DNA of 43,192 bases, from assembly GCF_000611645.1 (NCBI RefSeq), contig NW_014013554.1:3694-46885 (forward strand), written 5' to 3'. The notes under the pieces were generated by a model. The model did not search any database. It had not been told where the DNA came from and saw nothing but the letters and a program-made list of their open reading frames with translations. The position numbers were made by a program, and so were the translations under genes. Of the stretch, positions 27,831 to 38,159 are shown piece by piece. Position 1 is the first letter of the stretch. Each line of letters begins with the position of its first letter. The stretch comes from Monoraphidium neglectum (taxonomy: Eukaryota > Chlorophyta > Chlorophyceae > Sphaeropleales > Selenastraceae).

Positions 27831-29383
27831 GCCGCCCCTGGGCTGACCCGCCTTGGTCATGGCTGTCGGGGACATCCGACGCAGCAGGGGGTTCGTTGTG
27901 GTGTGCGCCATGCGAGCCCCACCCGTCAAACCAGGCAGCTTTTCTTTTTGCACGCGCTGCCTGCGCGCGGCAGCGGGCGGCGCCCTCTGCGCCGAGCACT
28001 CTTGCAGGACTCCCCAACCCCGCTGCTTCCGCGCCACTTTGTGAACATAACCTTGATTGTCCCCTGCTGCGCATACCACGCCCCTGCTCCCGCCCCGGCC
28101 AGCGCTCGTGCCGCGTGGGCTGTCTTGAGACACAGACGGCGGGGCGGAGCACGCAGGGGCGGCAGCTGATGCGCGGCCCGCGCGTTGAAAGGCACGCCCA
28201 GCGACGACGACGTGCGTGCGGGAGCCCACCCTGCTAATCGTCAGGGTTGCTTTGCCCCAGAGTCAATCGCTTCTTTGCTGCACCTCCATTGTGAACGCGG
28301 GTGGCAACAGGTGCGGTGTGAGGGTCTCCTCTTGGCCTGCCATTCACCCACCACGCAGCAGCATAGACGACCGCAGCCAGAGCAGCACACCACCTTGCAG
28401 GCAGTGAGAGGTCCTGCAGCGCGCCATGCCAGGCGCGGCGACACATCAGCAGTAGTACCAGGTTATCTGCGTATGCACGCGCGCCGCGAAGAACGACAAT
28501 ACCTTGGCATGTGGCAGGCTTGCAGGCAGGCCGGGTAGCAGCCGCCTCATTTCCAGAGGGCGCCTTGGCGCGCCCCTGCAGCTGCTGGTGTAAAACGGCA
28601 ACTCATGGCTTGACCGCCTGGACTGCGCTGTGTAGGGCAGCCGTTACTAAGCGAGGTGACCCAGAGGGCGAAATAGGCGGGGCGCAGCGCAGTATGTGCA
28701 GCAGACGTTGTTGCCGCATCCCTCCAGGCTGTCACGGGTTTCTGAGGGAATCAAGACTGCTTCGTGAGCGTATCGCGGGCGCTGGCTATCCCAACCTCAT
28801 GTAATGTAGTGCAATTGCAAGACTGCATCGATGGCCGATCAAATGGTCGTCAGGCTCTGGCCAGCTGGTCAATGAGATGGCCAGCAGGCCGGGTTGGCTG
28901 GTGGGTCAACCGCGCATCATGTCAACTTGTGGCTTGCTCCCTGCTGCGTAAATCGCTACTGATAGAGCCTGTAAGTAGATGATATCCTGAACCAAATTGA
29001 AAAACTTCAGTATGTACATGGTCACACAGGTCCCCGGCTTCCCAGCCTCGCGCACATGGTGGTGTAATGGGCTCGCATGTTATGCCCCAAGTGCACAACG
29101 CAGAGAAATCATGCTGCAAACTACAAAGCACCTTTAATCATTGTGATACAAGGAGCCCTCAGCAGGACAAACTTGCATTTGCCCCACAACTTGCAGCACA
29201 GCCCGCAAGACACGGCCTCCCCGCGGACGTCCCAGCAGTGATACACCACAACCACAGCAAATTATACGATGTCACAGGTATATTTCCGCCGCGTTCCGCT
29301 CAGCCCACGGCTGTCGCCCCGCCACGGCCCCCAGGGAGTGACGGCGTCCCATCAACTCATGCGCGCAGGGGGCCGATGGTGAG
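27831..29383. other. intergenic region (DYRK 3' side / CCCH gene 5' side)
   Basis: About 1.55 kb between two genes on the same strand. It should hold the DYRK 3' UTR and the promoter and leader of the CCCH gene, possibly with an untranslated first exon. TGTAA occurs at 28589-28593 and 28800-28804. No protein family is recognised in either strand. Confidence 0.5.
28589..28593 (+). terminator. possible TGTAA poly(A) signal for the DYRK gene
   Basis: TGTAA about 760 bp past the DYRK stop; a second copy is at 28800-28804. Either could serve, and neither is certain. Confidence 0.22.
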
Positions 29384-31814
29384 ATGGCGCCCCAGCATGG
29401 GGACGCCCAGGACGAGGATTACCTGGTCAGTGATGACTTCAGAATGAGGTGGGTCCATAATATGCCCAGAGGGAGTCTTGGGGAGGGAGGGGCGCTGCTC
29501 CAACCAGCCTGTTGCCCAGGGGGTTGGGCAGGCAGCCGCCGGCCGCCACCCACGCAGCTGGCTGGCCGCCCCGGTGGCACAGCGACGACCACTCACTGGA
29601 TTATCCTGAACTTGCTGCTTGCTGGCAGGCGCTACAAGGTTGCGGACTGCGACAAGGTTGCCCCCCACGACTGGTGCGTCGGGGTTATGGCAGTGGGATG
29701 CATGCATGGCCTTCCATACCCGTGCATGTGCCCCACACCCACATGTGCCCGTCTACGCACACACTCTGCCATTACCAACAGATTGCATGACCTGCCCGCG
29801 ATGCCAATATGTCTTATTGCCTGCAGGAAGAACTGCCCCTTCGCCCACCCCAACGAGCGCGCGCGGCGGCGTGACCCCTACAAATCCGGTTACTTCTCCG
29901 ACCTGTGCAACTTTGCGCGCAACGGCACGCCCTGCCCCAGGGGCGACCTGTGCAGCCTCAGCCACAACACTTTTGAGATGTGGTGAGTGTGGAAGCTGTC
30001 ATGGTGATGCAATGTGGCTTTGGGCCGGGCGAGTCGACGGCCATGTGCCGGCGGCCAGGGGCCAGGGCATGACGTCGCCCCGGCCGCCACCATGCGGGTG
30101 CAATGGGTCCGGGGTTGCTGTCGTCCGACGGCCTCATCCCCTGCCATAGTCTCCCTCCCCCCAGCCTGGCACTAATTGTATTGCACATTGTATAAAATAT
30201 TTTTTCCGGATATGACCGGGCACCCTCGGGCGCGCTGAGTGACCGCTCACCTTGCCTTGACGTGTGCCCTGCTGGGTCCCCATCGTGTTCCCCCCCAAAT
30301 TCACCCTGGACCGGCCCACTCCGCAACCACCCCCCAGGCTCCACCCGGACCGCTACCGCACTCAGATGTGCAAAGACGGCACCGCATGCGACCGCCAGGT
30401 GGGACACAACCCTCTGTTCTGCGATGCTGCTGAGTCAGCCGCTGCCACAACATGTGCGCCACAGCTCTGCTGGGCGCCCTTGCCCACCCAGCAGCCTTGC
30501 TTGGCGTTCCCTCCCACGTATGTCACAGTCCTGCTCCTTAACCCTTCCCTCATGCACACCCCCCTCACCCCATCACGACTCCTGCAGATCTGCTTCTTCG
30601 CCCACACCCCAGAGCAGCTACGCCAGGTGTCCCGCTCCGGCACCCGCGCCGCTGCACGCCTGGCGCAGGCCACCGTTGACGAGCAGCTCAAGGAGCAGCA
30701 GCAGGGCAAGGCGGCCCTGGCCAGCAGCGGCGGCAGCGCCAGCATCAGCGTGCCGGCTGCGCCGTTTTCGGCGTCGGGCAGCCTGCGGCAGCGGGAGCTG
30801 AACCAGCAGGCATCTCAGAAGCAGCAGCAGCAGCAGCAGGATGACATGTTTGTATCGAGCAGCCCGCTCTCTTCTTCCAGCATTGCAAGCAGCATCGCCT
30901 CGGCCGGCCCCGCCGACCTGCCGCCAGCTGCACTGGCCGCGGCGCTCGCGTCCTGGCAGCTGGGCAGCGGCGTCGGCGCCCCGCCCGGGCTCGGCGGCGC
31001 GGCGGTGGGCGGGCCTCCCAGCAGCGGCTCGGGCTCGCCGACTGCTTCGGGGCCGTCGCTGCCGGCGCTTGCACGCAGCTTCTCAACCGGGAGCGTCTAT
31101 GGCGGCGCGTCTTTCGGCTCCACGGCTTCATCCCTGGTCACATCCAACCCCTGGCTCGCGGGCCCGCAGCTGCAGCAGCACGCGCAGCAGCAGCAGCAGC
31201 AGCAGCACTCGCCGCTGGCCAACGCGCAGCAGGCCGCCGCAGCTCTTGGGGGGTACCCGCTCGGCGGTGCGGCGGCAGCGTGGTCGCACGCGGCCCCCTC
31301 GAACGACGTGCTGCAAGCGCTGCTGCTTGAGGCAGAGGCGTGCCGCCACGCGGCTGCGGCGGCGTCCGCAGCAGCTCTGCAGGCGCATGCCGCTGCTGTC
31401 AGTGGCGCGGACCGCGCGGCTCTGTATGCGAGCCAGCTGTGCTCCCCGCCCGGCGGCGCGCAGCTGGGCGGCCCGCCCGGTGTGCTGCCGACCGCGTGCA
31501 CTCCTTCGCTGCTGGATGGATCGGTTGTCGCCGGCGGCGGCGGTGCTGCGGCGGACCCTCTGGCGCTGGGCGGCTCCCTGCTGCGGGGCGGCGCGGGCGC
31601 ACATGCGCATGCGCGCGGGCGCGGCAACGTTCGGGGTCTGACGTACTGGGGGCGGCCCGTGTCCGACCAGGCGTCGTTCATCACGGCGATGCTGCAGGAG
31701 CCTCTCACAGGCGCCCAAGGCGCGGCGACCGGCTGCGCCGCGGGGCTGGGGGGTGGTGTGGGCGATCTGCTGCCCCCCTTCGACCTGCTAGGGGGTCAGA
31801 TGGTGCTGCATTAG
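29384..31814 (+). CDS. arginine-rich tandem CCCH zinc-finger protein (plant RR-TZF type), copy 1
   Basis: Predicted RNA-binding regulator. Exons 29384-29448, 29629-29673, 29827-29982, 30338-30398 and 30588-31814 give 517 aa. The plant-specific arginine-rich block is complete: C29-x5-H35-x4-C40-x3-H44 (CDKVAPHDWKNCPFAH), then RARRRDP. The two classic fingers follow: C64-x8-C73-x5-C79-x3-H83 and, after exactly 16 residues, C100-x5-C106-x4-C111-x3-H115 (LHPDRYRTQMC...ICFFAHTPEQLRQ). Plant relatives bind AU-rich or other mRNA elements, shuttle between nucleus and cytoplasmic granules and promote mRNA decay. The 400-residue tail is Ala/Ser/Gln-rich with short polyQ runs and a conserved patch LLLEAEAC...AALQA shared with copy 2. 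The ATG at 29384 gives a sensible acidic leader, but the frame is open upstream to an AG at 29367-29368, so an earlier exon is possible. Confidence 0.88.
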
Positions 31815-34172
31815 CGGCGCCTTCTGCATGGGCTCCCCCGGTCGCCGCGCGCCCTCAGCGTGATGTTTCACAGGGCGCGTTGCCATGCACGCAGAGCTCT
31901 TGCGCCTCTTTTGTTGCTCCCTCACGCCCGCCCTGTGCTCATGCTGCTGGCCTCGGGCCGCGCGGCTGCACGTCCATGCACCTCACCATTATCTGGCCTG
32001 CCTGCACGCGAAGCGCATTGGTGGGGCGACGAGGGGCGCTTGCTGCTCGTCGCGCTGCCGTCCCCGCGTGCGCGCGGCCCATTGTTCACCGGCCCAGGTC
32101 TGTTGGTCTGCGTGCCCTGCCAGGGCCCTCCACTTTGGGCCCTGCTTGTCTTGCCTCAGCACTGCGCCTTTCAACACACTACCAACCCAAATATTCATCT
32201 GCAGCGCCCGCGCACGCCCCACTTTATGGCCCGGCCTCTCAGCTCGCGCACGCGTGTGCGCGCTGCGGGGGGGAAGGACAGCCGATTCCTCAGGCTGCCA
32301 ACTTCGATAAGATGACGCGGCGAACGGTGTATTGCCGCGCGCGTGTGCTTGGATTGCTTGTCAGTTGCCATAGCACCTGCCACACACTGGTGTTGTGTCG
32401 CGCCAGAATCGGGGCTGCAGAAGGGGTGGCCCAGGCCCTTTCGGCCGTGCTTGCGCATTGCCCTTGCTTCAAGGCGCCTGCTGGCTGCACTTGCGTGTGC
32501 CGCGACGGCCAGGTTGCGCAAGCGCGGCAGGGCTCGCCCCCACCCGAGTGACAGGCACGACCATGCTGCGCGAGCGTCGCCTGCAACCTCTGCTGCTCTT
32601 GCAATGTCGTCTGCTGCTGCTGCTCCCCCACATCAATACACGTGCCCTGTGCGCAGCAACAGGCTGAGGATGGCGCGCCCATTTGAGCGCTGCGTCCATG
32701 CACCCCAGGGTGCCCGCTGCTGCCTGGCCCCTGGCCCAGACGCACTCCAGCCCCTGGGCCTGCCTCGAGGGATGTCGATACCACAACATGCAAGACTGAT
32801 GTGGAGTCCGCACTGTGCCCAACGTTGATGACAGATACTCATGGACTGAGAACCAATTTGAGGGTTTATGGAAGCCACGCACAGCACGTGCGTGCACCTG
32901 CGGCCGCCTCCTGATTGGAGATGAGTGCAGCTACTGTGCTGCCTGCTCTGATCTGTTTGGATCATCCCTGAACTTAACACCAGGGGCTGGTCCACCACTC
33001 ATTCGCGGCCTGCTGCATTTTGCTGGCCTGCTCTGCTACCCGCAAGTGGCACGGCTCCGCCTGAGATTCAAGTGAGGGAAGCGCACACAGCTGTGCTCTG
33101 TGTAACCTTGACCACCTTTGACCAGGAGACAATGCAGTAGTGTTGCAAACTCAAGCATGCAAATGGGGTGGGTTCAGGGCCTTCCGGGAAATGGATATGC
33201 AACATGATGCGCAATCAATTGAAAACGTGATCACATGCATCCTGCTTCTGTACCTGGGGTGATCCATTGCCATGCACTTGCCTAAAACTCAGTCCAAGGT
33301 GCTCCTCGGGTATGCATGCTGCACGCATGTGAATTTGCAGGTTGCAGGATGACGCTGTAGAGATGGCGCCAAACGACTCCGAGGAGCGCTGTCCGGATGC
33401 AGTGTGCGGCAACGCATGACAAAGCATTGCCTGCATAAGTGCGGCACAGGGGCTTCCGTGGCCGCTGGCGGTTGTGATGGGCGATCAACGCGCTTGTTCA
33501 CGATCCGTGTGGCCAAAGATGAAGTCTATCTGCCATGCGAAGTGAGGCACAGTGTTGTGGCCCTTAGATGGCCCCTCCCCCCAAAAGATAAGGTATGCAT
33601 GTTGGGCCCGACCCGCACCACCCTCCAACAGTGGTGTTGTCACAATGCAGGTGCCAACTGCACAAGCTGCAGCCATGAATTGAGAGCTGAGGCCACACCA
33701 ACGTGCATGACTTTCTCCGGTTTGCAGGCCCACCATGCAATGCAGAGGCGCTTAGGTGCATGAACACAGCCCGTGTTCCAGAGCAGCTCCCACAACCAGG
33801 GACTGGTTGAGAAAATGAAGTGGTGGTGCAAAGCTCCTTGCGAGCGCCTTTGGTTGTGGCGGCGGCCGCCTTCAGGCAGAAGTGTTTGGCAGTGCATGAA
33901 CGCCATTCAAATTGATGTGACAACAGGGCGTGTGCGCAGTACTGGATGCTGTAAGGCGCATGGCAGTGTGGTGCACACTCCACGAAGAACACGCGTCCAC
34001 ACACATCACGAAATTGCGACAGCAGAGTGCAGGAACATGCTTGTGGTGTGGGCCAGCCGCACCTTCCCAGCAGCCACGGCCCTGATGAGGACGAGGTGTC
34101 TCACCTGTCCTCACAGCCGCTGCTCATGGGCGAAAGGCGGTGCAAGGGCAGGTGCACGCATCTACCCAGGCA
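31815..34172. other. convergent intergenic region between the two CCCH genes
   Basis: 2.36 kb between the stop codons of two convergent paralogues. I see no gene. It should contain two 3' UTRs; TGTAA at 33101-33105 (plus) is about 1.29 kb from the copy-1 stop. No inverted repeat of the flanking genes is evident in the spacer. Confidence 0.55.
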
Positions 34173-35094
34173 CTACCTCCCCAACCAAGGCGCACCCGTG
34201 CCATTGGGGCCGCCCGCGGCCGCAGCCCTCGTGAGCTTTTCAAGAACCAATGCTGAGAACGCCAGCGCCTCTGGGTTTACGGGCGGCTGCTGCTCTGCAC
34301 AGCTAATTGCGCTGATTCCAGTGTGCGCCGCCGCTGCTGCAGCATTTGCAGAAAGCCTCATGGGGTGCTGAAGCAGTGAGCTTCCATCTTCGCAGCCCCG
34401 CAGCAGCGCCGCCGCTGGCGTGCAGCCCGCCAGGAGCGCGGCCTGGGCCTGCGCCTCGCCCTCAATCGCTGCCGCCTGCGCCTGCATCGCTGCTGCAGAG
34501 GCAGCCGCGGCATTGCCGCACGCCTCTGCCTCAAGCAACAGCAACCGCAGCGCCTCTGGAGATGTGTCCTCCGGCCAGAAGCGCGCAGCCAGTGCGCCGC
34601 CACCCGGCACCACAGCGGCATGCAGGTCGGTCACTGCGGCTCCAACAAGGCAGGGGAACGGGTCGTTTGTGGGCCCGGCAAACAACCCCTGCAGACAGCT
34701 GCTGCCTTCGACGGATGCTGCCGTTGGCGAGCCGCCACTGATGCTGCCGCCCCCAACAACGCTGCCCCCGCGGCTGATGCTGGCCATGCCGGTGAGGCTG
34801 CCGCCGCAACTCATGCGTCCGGCGCCACTTACACTGCCCCCGCCGTTGATGCTGTTGCTGCCGCCACTGCCTGTGTTGCCACCGCCACGAATGCTCAAGC
34901 TGCTGTCCGCATTCATGCTGCTGGCTGAGGGAAGGCTGCCGTTCATGCCCATGTGCCATGCAAGTGATGTGGCTGCGAGCATTACACCTGGCGGGCCTGC
35001 GGTCGCTGCGGCACACGTCGACGCCGGCGAGGGCGGCCTTGTGGGCGCGCAAAATTCCAACTGTTCCTTATGCCAGCGCTGGTGGTTGTGGAGG

Positions 35095-35130
<36 letters not shown>

Positions 35131-36534
35131 AGCTGCAGCTGGAGCTGCTGCTGATGCTGGTGCTGCTGCAGCGGCTGCTGTGTTCGGTGCTGCAGCAGTC
35201 GCTGGCTGCACCGCCCCATGTGTAGCTGCTCATCAACAGTTGCCTGCGCCAGGCGCGCTGCGGCACGGGTGCCAGAGCGTGAGGCCTGGCGCAGCTGTGA
35301 TGGCGTGTGAGCAAAGAAGCAGAGCTGCGGGAGTGGGCGGTGTTGACGCGGTCTCAGGGGCCACTCCAGCCTCACCTCAAGCACTGGTTGCACCTTGCGC
35401 AGCTTGCACCCAAAAACCATTGTTAGCTGAAAAGGCGCCATGGCTATGGTCATGAAACCAACGACTTGGCTTGTAGGCTGTGCTGCTGATCATAAATACC
35501 CGCTGCTGGCTCATGGGCCTGCCCCTTGGGCGCAAGCTGATGCTTTCCATGCGCCCGCAAGAAGCCAGGCGTACCTGTCTGTCGCACTTGACGCCGTCCC
35601 GGCAGTAGAGAGTGCGGTAGCGGTCCGGGTGCAACCTGTGTGGAAGGGGACACGAGGGTGTCGGAGGTGTTGGACCCTTCCCAGCTTGCTGCACAGACCC
35701 GGTTTACTGCTCAGCACACCGCCACCCCAGCAACATGCTGCTGCTGAACAGCAGATACCCATCATTCCGCGTGCTGGCACCCACCACATCTCAAAGGTGT
35801 TGTGGCTGAGGCTGCACAAGTCACCCCTCGGGCAGTTCACGCCGTTCCTGTTGGGCGGTATGGGCGGTGACTTGTGGGTCGTCGAGCTTGCCAACACCGC
35901 TCGATCCATGCATGCCTGCCTGCTGCAATGCTTGTGCCAGGCTGTGACTCTGTGAGGTGTCCGTGCGCCAGCACGGGGTTACTGGTATTGCTGCAATGGG
36001 TGCCGATCGCACCCTGGTGGCCCGCTGGACCCTGGATCACCCCAGCCACCCACCTGGCGTAGTTGCAGAGATCTGAGAAGTACTGGTAGCTGTACGGGTC
36101 CCGCCGCCGGGCACGCTCTCCTGGGTGCGCATATGGGCACGCCCGCCTGCGCGGCAGAAAGCCGCCGAGCGGCACGGCGGGTATGACTGAGCGCGTGGGG
36201 CGGCTGCGCTCCGTGGTTTGGCGTCTTTGCGCACGACAAGCCCTCCCAGATGCACGAAACCTTTGGATGGATCGATCTGTGGCCAGATCTCAACCTGCTT
36301 CACTGGGTAGGACGCTGCCGCTGCAGCCAGCCCAGGGACGCAGCCGACGCACCAGTCGTGAGGTTCGATGATCCCGCACTCCACGATCTTGTAGCAGCGC
36401 ATGTGGAAGTCATCGCTGAGGGTGACACACCCGCCCTTTGCGGCCTCATTCACTGGGAGGCCCTCTGCGCTGTCGCCCCCCTGCGTGGTGTGATCGGGGC
36501 GGGGTTGGGGTCGTCGACTGTTCAGATCCAGCAT
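34173..36534 (-). CDS. arginine-rich tandem CCCH zinc-finger protein (plant RR-TZF type), copy 2
   Basis: Paralogue of the gene at 29384, on the opposite strand and convergent with it. Exons 36534-36353, 36146-36054, 35847-35785, 35635-35575 and 35324-34173 give 516 aa. All zinc ligands are present with the same spacing: C53-x5-H59-x4-C64-x3-H68, then RARRRDP; C88-x8-C97-x5-C103-x3-H107; 16 residues; C124-x5-C130-x4-C135-x3-H139. The exon after the fingers starts LCFFAHTPSQLRQASRSGTRAAARLAQATVDEQL, nearly the same as copy 1. The intron pattern differs: here DDFHMRCYKIVEC is one exon where copy 1 has an intron, while the finger-1 exon is split (NYAR / NGVNC) where copy 1 is continuous. The tail has a polyQ run (plus ~35095-35130), a stretch of repeated GGGS-like units and the LLLEAEAC patch. 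Role as for copy 1, by family. Confidence 0.88.
35095..35130 (-). repeat. CAG tract encoding polyglutamine in CCCH copy 2
   Basis: About eleven consecutive CAG codons on the minus strand, within a longer Gln/Leu-rich stretch to ~35200. Copy 1 has a shorter Gln run at the corresponding tail but not at the same place, so the tract grew after duplication. Confidence 0.85.
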
Positions 36535-38159
36535 CGGCGGCTGCTGGCGGTGTACGCATGCCGCTTGGGCGTGCGGCCAGCCGGCAGCTGAGGGTATGAT
36601 GTCAGCAGGCCGTTACCTTGCCCATGGATATCATGAAGGTGTGGCCGGGGGGCTCTAGCGTCGCAAATTCGGCTCGACTGCGCAGCGCCCAAGTGGTGTG
36701 GGCAGTGGTTGCTGCGTGCCTTCAGTTCGGCGGGCAAGACCTGGCTGCAGTGGGCTCCAAACAACGCGGCACGTTTGACGCGGCCTTGACGAGCAACACC
36801 TGGGGCCACCACGTCTCTGCTCGATGCGTAACGAGCTCTCGCGTCGAGGGACAGCATCCTCCCGGATGGATCAATTACGTTAGCCGAGGTGCTTCGTGCC
36901 AAGACACAACAAAACTGACAGCGCGGTGACATATGAGTGCAGTAACAGGTCTCGGAAACATCAAGCCTCTTGACAGCCGAATGACAGGCGTTCAGAGCGC
37001 CATCATGCTTTGCCCTCGCTGGTCAAAGACGACCTTGCACTGGAGCGATGCGGCGGCTGGTACAATTATGTTAGTGCTCTGATGGGCTTGCGGAATGGTC
37101 ACCGAAAGAATCTGGGGCAGTCCAATTCTTGAAAGATGATCAGCAGATCAATCAAAGGCTGCCACGTTGAGGCAGAGCGCGAGAGCTTTGACCATGCCAC
37201 AGCCGGCACCAACTTGAGTGCAAGCAGAGCGCAGGCCACCCGGGCCATATTACTTTGCATGCAGTCGGCTTGCACTCAGCCCCAGCATTGGCACGGACGA
37301 TGATCTTCTCATCACGAACATCGTATCTTGTATCTATCCATCCGTGTACACAACCATGCACAACGAAGAACTTATGCAGATGTGTGCGCACCGGGGCGCT
37401 TGCAAGGTGCGAGTGTGCCCCAGCACGTCGCATACGGCAGCAGAAGGGTGGCAGCTTCTCCTTGGCAACATGCAGCGATGGGCACAACCCAGCGTTTCCT
37501 TGTGACTGGCGATGATGAGCTTGAGATCCTTGGTGGGTCAGGCTTCTGCTGGCCGCATGGGTGTTGACCCATGACAGAGCCAGATGTCGACCTTCCGCGC
37601 AGAAGGGTTGCTGTCTTCACGTTCTGCGCGGACCACCTCAAGTTCAGGATGTGAGTGCTCATAACATGCTAGGCTCAACCGAAAGCTTGTCATGTGAACA
37701 GTCTTGCGGCCCTTTCGCAAGGAACCCGTTTGTGTGGGGCATGCAGAGGCCGACATACCGCACGCCTGTGCACACATGACGCGCGGTGACTCCCGACCAC
37801 GACCACGGGTGACGAGCGCAGTAGTAGGGGAGTTGCGCAACAAGGGAAGGTGGACGAGAGCAATCAGAGTCATCAGATATTTTTTTTATGAAATGGCTAA
37901 ACAGGCGCTCTGTCAGGCTATCACGCCCCGTTACGGAGGTCACCACAGGAATAGAGTGACCGCCAGAAGATCGGTGCCCATGTGGAGTTCAGCGGCCCAT
38001 GATAGAAATACGACCCCTGTGTCAATTGACATTCATGCAGATCACAAGCAGTCTGCAGCCCCCACTTGGATACTCGCACAGCTGTATAAAGCTCGCTCCG
38101 CCAAGATCGCAACACCGGCCACCTGCAAACTCCCCGAGCCACTGCAACCCGCAAGAATC
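36535..38159. promoter_or_regulatory. divergent promoter region (CCCH copy 2 / glycosyltransferase)
   Basis: 1.6 kb between divergent start codons. Apart from the TATA box at 38085 nothing specific is seen. An open frame runs into the glycosyltransferase from 37704, but it lacks family resemblance before Met at 38160 and is treated as non-coding leader. Confidence 0.45.
38085..38090 (+). promoter_or_regulatory. TATA box of the UDP-glycosyltransferase gene
   Basis: TATAAA lies 70 bp before the chosen ATG. With transcription starting 25-35 bp downstream, the 5' UTR would be about 40 nt. The surrounding sequence is AT-richer than average. Confidence 0.5.

Noticed and set aside
30264..30587. Open frame before the last exon of CCCH copy 1
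   Set aside because: It spans an intron; exon 30338-30398, in another frame, encodes the conserved finger segment.
32395..33075. Small open frames between the CCCH genes, including a Cys-rich one (ACTCGRLLIGDECSYC)
   Set aside because: No splice-supported continuation or family match; probably 3' UTR or spacer.
36350..36380. tRNA T-loop-like GGTTCGATGATCCC
   Set aside because: It is the antisense of CCCH copy 2 codons for ECGIIEPHD; no cloverleaf around it.
37704..38159. N-terminal extension of the UGT upstream of Met at 38160
   Set aside because: It contains the TATA box, has no family resemblance, and the canonical UGT N-terminus starts at 38160.
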